From assembly GCA_037440765.1 (NCBI GenBank), contig JBBITL010000072.1, positions 1-22,008 on the forward strand: DNA of 22,008 nt, in the 5' to 3' direction. The DNA comes from DTKY01 sp037440765 (GTDB lineage Bacteria > Acidobacteriota > Terriglobia > Bryobacterales > Bryobacteraceae). Every line of letters starts with the position of its first letter. The stretch's first letter is position 1. A program made the translations under genes and the position numbers. This document shows positions 16,445 to 22,008 of the stretch, piece by piece. Below the pieces are notes generated by a model that had not been told where the DNA came from, did no database searches, and was given only the letters and a program-made list of their open reading frames with translations.

Positions 16445-17040
16445 AGCGGACCTCTTTTGCCTGGTTCATCCTGGCTGTTGTATTTGCGCCCGTCCTGATG
16501 GCTGCCCATGGGGCCGATGACTCCGGCCAGGGGGACGCCACCCGGCAATTGCTCTGGAAACTGGCCAATTTCGCCATCCTGGCTGCTGGGCTCGGCTTCC
16601 TGCTCCGCAAGAAGGCCGGCGCTTTCTTCCGGAACCGTACCGACTCCATCCGGAAGGGCATCGAGGAGGCCGACCGTTTGCACCGTGAAGCAGAGGCCAG
16701 GGCGGCCGAGGTGGAAGGGCGGCTGCGGAACCTTGAAGCGGAGATCGAGTCGCTCCGGCGCGGCGCCCGTGCGGAGCTGGCCGCAGAGAGCGAGCGTATC
16801 AAGCTGGAAACCGGCGAGAGCGTCCGGAAGTTGCAGGAGCAGGCCGAGCAGGAAATCGCCAGCGCGGCCAAGGCCGCCCGCCGCCAGGTTAGAGCGCAGG
16901 CGGCTCAACTGGCCGTAGACCTGGCCGCCGGCCGGATCCGGGATAGACTGACCCTTCCGGCCGACGAAGCCCTGGTCACGTCCTTTCTCAAGGATCTCGA
17001 GACCGGCAGCCGGACCCGCTCGGGCAAGGAGTTGAACTGA
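16441..17040 (+). CDS. atpF: ATP synthase F0 subunit b
   Basis: 199 aa from a TTG at 16441 that overlaps the preceding stop as TTGA, with GGAGG 5 nt upstream. The frame stays open back to 16264, but the extra 59 residues are an Arg/Gly-rich shadow of the upstream gene. The N-terminus (1-24, SFAWFILAVVFAPVLMAAHGA) looks like a signal peptide, followed by the membrane helix typical of b subunits, LLWKLANFAILAAGLGFLL (37-55), and a coiled-coil stalk (about 65-185). Partner of b' in the peripheral stalk; its C-terminal end should contact the delta subunit encoded next. An N-terminal signal-like segment on subunit b is unusual compared with E. coli. Confidence 0.9.
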   Translation: MKRTSFAWFILAVVFAPVLMAAHGADDSGQGDATRQLLWKLANFAILAAGLGFLLRKKAGAFFRNRTDSIRKGIEEADRLHREAEARAAEVEGRLRNLEAEIESLRRGARAELAAESERIKLETGESVRKLQEQAEQEIASAAKAARRQVRAQAAQLAVDLAAGRIRDRLTLPADEALVTSFLKDLETGSRTRSGKELN

Positions 17041-17043
17041 CCT

Positions 17044-17589
17044 ATGGCGCTGGCGGTGGCTTCCAGATACGCAAGGGCGCTGGCCGACCTGGTGCTCGAC
17101 CCGTCGCGCGGCCTCCCGGCTGAGCGGGCCGTCGCGGAGATTGCCGCCTTTGAGCAACTGGCCGGCGCTTCACGGGACCTGGAGGGGGTACTGCTTTCCC
17201 CGGCCGTCGCCCCGGCGCGGAAGCGCGCCGTGGTGGAGCGCCTGGCGCACCGGCTGGAAATGTCACGGCTGGTCCGGAACTTCCTCTTCGTGATCGTCGA
17301 TCGCCGCCGTGCCGGCATGCTCGCCGAAATCCGGGTGGCGTTCGAGGCGCTGATCGACGAGCGCTCCGGCGCGGCGGAGGCGGACGTCAGGTCGGCCCGC
17401 TTGCTCAGCACGGCCGAACGTGAGAGCGTCGCCCTCAGCCTGGGGCGGATGACCGGCAAGAAGGTTCGCTGCAAGTTTTCTGTGGAGGAGAGCCTGATCG
17501 GCGGCCTGGTGGCCAGGATAGGCTCGACGATTTACGACGGCTCCGTGCGCGGCCAGCTGGACGCGCTCGGGCGAAGATTGACGGACTAA
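17044..17589 (+). CDS. atpH: ATP synthase F1 subunit delta
   Basis: 181 aa, the usual size for bacterial delta (OSCP homologue). It begins ALAVASRYARALADLVLD, the conserved RYARAL start, and ends with FSVEESLIGGLVARIGSTIYDGSVRGQLDAL, the well-conserved C-terminal segment binding the b subunits. Helical N-domain (about 1-105) docks on the alpha N-termini. It follows atpF by 3 bp and precedes atpA by 4 bp. Only a distant RBS (GGAG about 15 nt upstream) is visible, so translation may be coupled to atpF. Confidence 0.95.
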   Translation: MALAVASRYARALADLVLDPSRGLPAERAVAEIAAFEQLAGASRDLEGVLLSPAVAPARKRAVVERLAHRLEMSRLVRNFLFVIVDRRRAGMLAEIRVAFEALIDERSGAAEADVRSARLLSTAERESVALSLGRMTGKKVRCKFSVEESLIGGLVARIGSTIYDGSVRGQLDALGRRLTD

Positions 17590-17593
17590 CGCT

Positions 17594-19117
<1,524 letters not shown>

Positions 19118-19135
19118 CCCCCGCGAGACGGACCG

Positions 19136-19993
19136 ATGCCCAGCCTCATCGACATTCGACGCCGTATCCGCTCGGTGAAGAGCACGCAGCAGATCACCCG
19201 GGCCATGAAGCTGGTTTCCTCGGCCAAGCTGCGGCGGGCGCAGGACCGTGTGCTGGCAGCCCGCCCGTACGCCGCCATGCTGTCGCGCCTGCTGGCCGAC
19301 GTGGCCGAATCCGCCAAGAGCGACGAGCGGCTGGTTCATCCGCTGCTCGCGCATCGGCCCGAGGAGCGCATCCAGCTCGTTCTGCTGACCGCGGACCGGG
19401 GCCTGGCCGGCGCCTTCAACTCCAACCTGATCAAGGCCGCCCAGAAGTTCCTGGAGGACAACGCGTCGCGCCAGGTGGAGCTGGTCACCGCCGGCAGGAA
19501 GGGCCGCGAGTTCTTCCGCAAACGCGGCGCCAGGATCAGTCAGGAATATGTTGGCTTCACCGAGAAGGCCGCCTACAGCGATGCCGACGCTATCGCGGCC
19601 GCTGTGATCGAGCGCTTCGCGGCCGCCGAGATCGACGCGGTCTACCTGCTCTATAACGAGTTCAAGAGCATTCTCACGCAGCGGCTGGTGGTCACGAGGA
19701 TTCTTCCCGTGACCGTGCCGCCGGAGGTTGTGCCCATCGACTACATCTACGAACAGCCGCCGGTGGAATTGCTCAACGGGCTGCTTCCCCGCTACGTCAA
19801 AATCGGGATTCACCACGCGCTGCTGGAGTCGGCGGCGGCGCAGCAGGCGGCGCGTATGACGGCCATGGACGCCGCCACCACCAACGCGGCGGAAATGATC
19901 GACCGGCTGACGCTATACATGAACCGCGTGCGTCAGGCGAGCATCACCAAGGAAATCATCGAGGTTGTGAGCGGAGCAGCGGGAGTCGAGTAG
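19136..19993 (+). CDS. atpG: ATP synthase F1 subunit gamma (rotor shaft)
   Basis: 285 aa. N-terminal helix SLIDIRRRIRSVKSTQQITRAMKLVSSAKLRRA and C-terminal helix with TTNAAEMIDRLTLYMNRVRQASITKEIIEVVSGA are the two halves of the coiled-coil rotor shaft. The middle Rossmann-like part contains LTADRGLAGAFNSNL, a strong gamma hallmark. It rotates inside the alpha3beta3 ring and links it to the c ring. 18 bp after atpA; the TAG stop directly abuts the 20-bp palindrome at 19994. Confidence 0.97.
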   Translation: MPSLIDIRRRIRSVKSTQQITRAMKLVSSAKLRRAQDRVLAARPYAAMLSRLLADVAESAKSDERLVHPLLAHRPEERIQLVLLTADRGLAGAFNSNLIKAAQKFLEDNASRQVELVTAGRKGREFFRKRGARISQEYVGFTEKAAYSDADAIAAAVIERFAAAEIDAVYLLYNEFKSILTQRLVVTRILPVTVPPEVVPIDYIYEQPPVELLNGLLPRYVKIGIHHALLESAAAQQAARMTAMDAATTNAAEMIDRLTLYMNRVRQASITKEIIEVVSGAAGVE

Positions 19994-20013
19994 GGGCGGG
20001 TCATGACCCGCCC
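19994..20013. repeat. Perfect 20-bp palindrome between atpG and atpD
   Basis: GGGCGGGTCATGACCCGCCC equals its own reverse complement. In RNA it can form an 8-bp stem with a CATG loop, starting directly after the atpG stop and ending 19 nt before the atpD ATG. It may act as an intercistronic stability or expression element, or be one copy of a small palindromic repeat; its arms GCGGGTC/GACCCGC recur in the nusG-like leader hairpin. Confidence 0.8.
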
Positions 20014-20032
20014 GCCGGCAGGGGTTGAATCA

Positions 20033-21493
20033 ATGGCAACGGAAATAGCAAAGAGCGTCATCGGAAAAGTGATCCAGGTCGCGGGACCCGCGGTGGACAT
20101 ACAGTTCCCGGAAGGGCAGATCCCCGTCATTAATACGGCGATCCGCATCACAAGCGACGGCTTCAACGTGCCCGAGCCCATCGACATCATCGCCGAGGTG
20201 GCGCAGCACATCGGCGAGGGCCGCGTGCGCACCATCGCGCTCCAGCCCACTGACGGACTGGTGCGCGGGATGAGGTCGGAGAGCCTGGGACGGCCGGTCA
20301 CCGTGCCGGTGGGCAAGGAGACGCTCGGCCGCGTGCTCAACGTCATCGGCGAGCCGGTGGACCGCATGGGGCCTGTCGCCGCCACCAAGTTCTACCCCAT
20401 CCACCGCCCGGCGCCGGCGTTCGAAGAGCAGTCCACCGAGTTGCAGATGTTCGAAACGGGCATCAAGGTGGTCGACCTGCTGGAGCCCTATCTGAAGGGA
20501 GGCAAGATCGGCCTGTTCGGCGGCGCGGGCGTCGGCAAGACGGTCATCATTCAGGAGTTGATCCACAACATCGCGCTGCACCACGGTGGCGTGTCGGTGT
20601 TCGCCGGCGTGGGCGAGCGCACGCGCGAGGGCAACGACCTGTGGCTCGAGATGCAGGGTTCCGGCGTCATCGACCCCAAGGACTGGAGCAAGTCCAAGTG
20701 CGCGCTGATCTACGGCCAGATGACCGAGCCGCCCGGGGCGCGGCTGCGCGTGGGCCTGACCGGCCTGACGGCGGCCGAGTACTTCCGCGACGAGGAAGGC
20801 CAGGACGTGCTGCTGTTCATCGACAACATTTTCCGCTTCACGCAGGCGGGCAGCGAAGTTTCGGCGCTGCTCGGGCGCATGCCTTCAGCCGTTGGATACC
20901 AGCCCAACCTGGCGACTGAGATGGGCGAGTTGCAGGAGCGCATCACGTCCACCAAGAAGGGGTCGATCACCTCGGTGCAGGCCATCTACGTGCCCGCCGA
21001 CGATTACACGGACCCGGCGCCGGCCACGACCTTCGCGCATCTGGACGCTACGACCAACCTCTCGCGGGCCATCGTGGAACTGGGCATTTACCCGGCCGTG
21101 GACCCGCTGGCTTCGACGTCGCGCATTCTGGATCCCCGCATCGTGGGCGAGGACCATTACAACACGGCGCAGGCGGTTAAGCAGATTCTACAGCGGTACA
21201 AGGACCTCCAGGACATCATTGCGATCCTGGGCATCGACGAACTGTCGGACGAGGACAAGTTGACGGTGGCGAGGGCGCGCAAGATTCAGAGATACCTTTC
21301 GCAGCCGTTTAACGTGGCTGAGGCATTCACGGGCAGGCCCGGCAAGTACGTCAAGGTGGCCGACACGATCCGGGGCTTCAAGGAGATCGTGGAAGGCAAG
21401 CATGACAGCGTTCCCGAGCAGGCCTTCTACATGCAAGGCACGATCGAGGACGTGCTTGAGGCGGCGGAGGCGTTGAAGAAGGCTTCGGCGTAG
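20033..21493 (+). CDS. atpD: ATP synthase F1 subunit beta (catalytic)
   Basis: 486 aa from the ATG at 20033 (MATEIAKSVIGKVIQVAGP). An upstream in-frame ATG at 20003 lies inside the palindrome and is rejected: it adds ten unconserved residues, and AGGGG sits 8-9 nt before the chosen ATG. Walker A GGAGVGKT (163-170), catalytic E195 in GVGERTREGND, Walker B LLFIDNIFRF (D264), and DELSDED (402-408), a variant of the DELSEED lever that meets gamma. The N-terminal barrel has a somewhat long segment RITSDGFNVPEPIDIIAE (39-56). Makes ATP at the alpha/beta interfaces. Confidence 0.98.
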   Translation: MATEIAKSVIGKVIQVAGPAVDIQFPEGQIPVINTAIRITSDGFNVPEPIDIIAEVAQHIGEGRVRTIALQPTDGLVRGMRSESLGRPVTVPVGKETLGRVLNVIGEPVDRMGPVAATKFYPIHRPAPAFEEQSTELQMFETGIKVVDLLEPYLKGGKIGLFGGAGVGKTVIIQELIHNIALHHGGVSVFAGVGERTREGNDLWLEMQGSGVIDPKDWSKSKCALIYGQMTEPPGARLRVGLTGLTAAEYFRDEEGQDVLLFIDNIFRFTQAGSEVSALLGRMPSAVGYQPNLATEMGELQERITSTKKGSITSVQAIYVPADDYTDPAPATTFAHLDATTNLSRAIVELGIYPAVDPLASTSRILDPRIVGEDHYNTAQAVKQILQRYKDLQDIIAILGIDELSDEDKLTVARARKIQRYLSQPFNVAEAFTGRPGKYVKVADTIRGFKEIVEGKHDSVPEQAFYMQGTIEDVLEAAEALKKASA

Positions 21494-21499
21494 GGTCGT

Positions 21500-21904
21500 A
21501 TGGCGGATACATTCCTGCTTGAGGTGTCTACTCCGGACCGGCTGCTGGTTCGTGAACAGGTGACCGAGGCCGAGATTCCACTCGAGAACGGCTGCATTGG
21601 GGTGCTGCCGGGGCACTCGCCGCTGCTCGGTGAAATCGGCACTGGCGATCTGGTTTATGCGTCGAAGGGGCGGCGCCGTCACATGGCGGTAGACCGGGGC
21701 TGGGTGGAGGTGCTGGGGGATCACGTGCGGGTGCTGGTGGACCGGGCGGAGAAGGCGGACGAGATCGATGTGGCGCGGGCGGAGGAGTCGCTGGCGCGCG
21801 CTCGCGCGCGGTTGCTGAAACCGGAAGCCGGCCTGGACGTGGCTCGGGCGCTGAACACGCTGAAGCGCGCGCAGGCGCGACTGGACGCTGCGTCTCGTAA
21901 GTAG
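21500..21904 (+). CDS. atpC: ATP synthase F1 subunit epsilon
   Basis: 134 aa. N-terminal beta-sandwich (about 1-85) with FLLEVSTPDRLLV, the conserved turn GCIGVLPGHSPLLGEIGTGDL, and the strand DRGWVEVLGDHVRVLVD. C-terminal helical hairpin (about 88-134, ARAEESLARARARLL and DVARALNTLKRAQARLDAA), which in the family can extend and inhibit hydrolysis. Last gene of the operon, 6 bp after atpD, no strong RBS. Followed by a short inverted repeat and a tRNA gene. Confidence 0.95.
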   Translation: MADTFLLEVSTPDRLLVREQVTEAEIPLENGCIGVLPGHSPLLGEIGTGDLVYASKGRRRHMAVDRGWVEVLGDHVRVLVDRAEKADEIDVARAEESLARARARLLKPEAGLDVARALNTLKRAQARLDAASRK

Positions 21905-21923
21905 GCCGGGCGCAGTGCCGGCC
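21904..21923 (+). terminator. Short inverted repeat after atpC, weak terminator candidate
   Basis: GGCCGG (21904-21909) and CCGGCC (21918-21923) surround an 8-nt loop right at the atpC stop. No T-run follows, so intrinsic termination is doubtful. Confidence 0.3.
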
Positions 21924-21954
21924 GGCGTTCGTATGCGATAGACTCAAATAGAAT

Positions 21955-22008
21955 CGGGCCGTGGCGCAGCCTGGCTAGCGCGCTTGCTTGGGGTGCAAGA
22001 GGTCCCGG
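21955..22008 (+). tRNA. tRNA-Pro (anticodon GGG), 3' part outside the window
   Basis: Acceptor 5' strand CGGGCCG (21955-21961), D-stem GCGC/GCGC (21964-21967, 21978-21981), and anticodon stem CTTGC/GCAAG (21983-21987, 21995-21999) around the loop TTGGGGT, giving anticodon GGG at 21990-21992. The start of the T-stem (CCGG) is reached at the window end. The D-loop and stem pattern match proline tRNAs. It reads codons CCC and CCU. Confidence 0.9.

Overview
The window is GC-rich bacterial DNA with long, tightly packed genes. The ATP synthase cluster carries both b and b' genes but no a or c gene. An exopolysaccharide operon is led by a NusG paralogue, and a giant secreted protein has a dockerin-like tail. 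A repeat element with 19-bp terminal inverted repeats lies in the operon. Together these suggest an Acidobacteriota member, perhaps of the Solibacter/Bryobacter type. This is an inference from gene order and family resemblance only; there is no rRNA gene to confirm it.

Left third (1-7767, minus strand): an exopolysaccharide operon, read right to left. A good sigma-54-type promoter (7753-7767) precedes a NusG/RfaH/UpxY-like antiterminator. Then come a 135-bp inverted-repeat element, a GT4 glycosyltransferase, a small ribbon-helix-helix-like protein, a Wzc-like chain-length regulator fused to a BY-kinase, a hexapeptide-repeat acyltransferase, a membrane GT2 glycosyltransferase, and a B12-binding radical SAM protein cut by the window edge. 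From the GT4 gene on, several neighbours overlap by 14-29 bp, which points to co-translation. The set would build, acylate and control the length of a surface polysaccharide. No flippase, polymerase or outer-membrane exporter gene is in view.

Middle (7768-15777, plus strand): a divergent GmhB-type heptose bisphosphate phosphatase is followed by 592 bp without a convincing gene, which contains a duplicated 18-bp motif. Next is a giant secreted modular protein: signal peptide, parallel beta-helix, Ig-like, DUF5060-like, a GH-A-type barrel with an inserted jelly-roll-like module, PKD-like, FN3, a DUF4038/apiosidase-like barrel, a dockerin-like pair and a final FN3. An N-run at 14129-14182 splits it into two frames. 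The reading frame and the family pattern both indicate that the true gap is 55 nt rather than 54, which restores one chain of about 2,179 residues.

Right third (15911-21904, plus strand): a TTGACC-N17-TAGCTT promoter drives atpF'-atpF-atpH-atpA-atpG-atpD-atpC, that is, the F1 sector plus both peripheral-stalk b subunits. A perfect 20-bp palindrome lies between atpG and atpD. A tRNA-Pro(GGG) begins at 21955 and is cut by the window end.

The most interesting points are the modular glycosidase with its repairable gap, the NusG-paralogue leader (sigma-54 promoter, 5'-terminal hairpin, inverted-repeat element just downstream), and the small RHH-like protein embedded in the operon.
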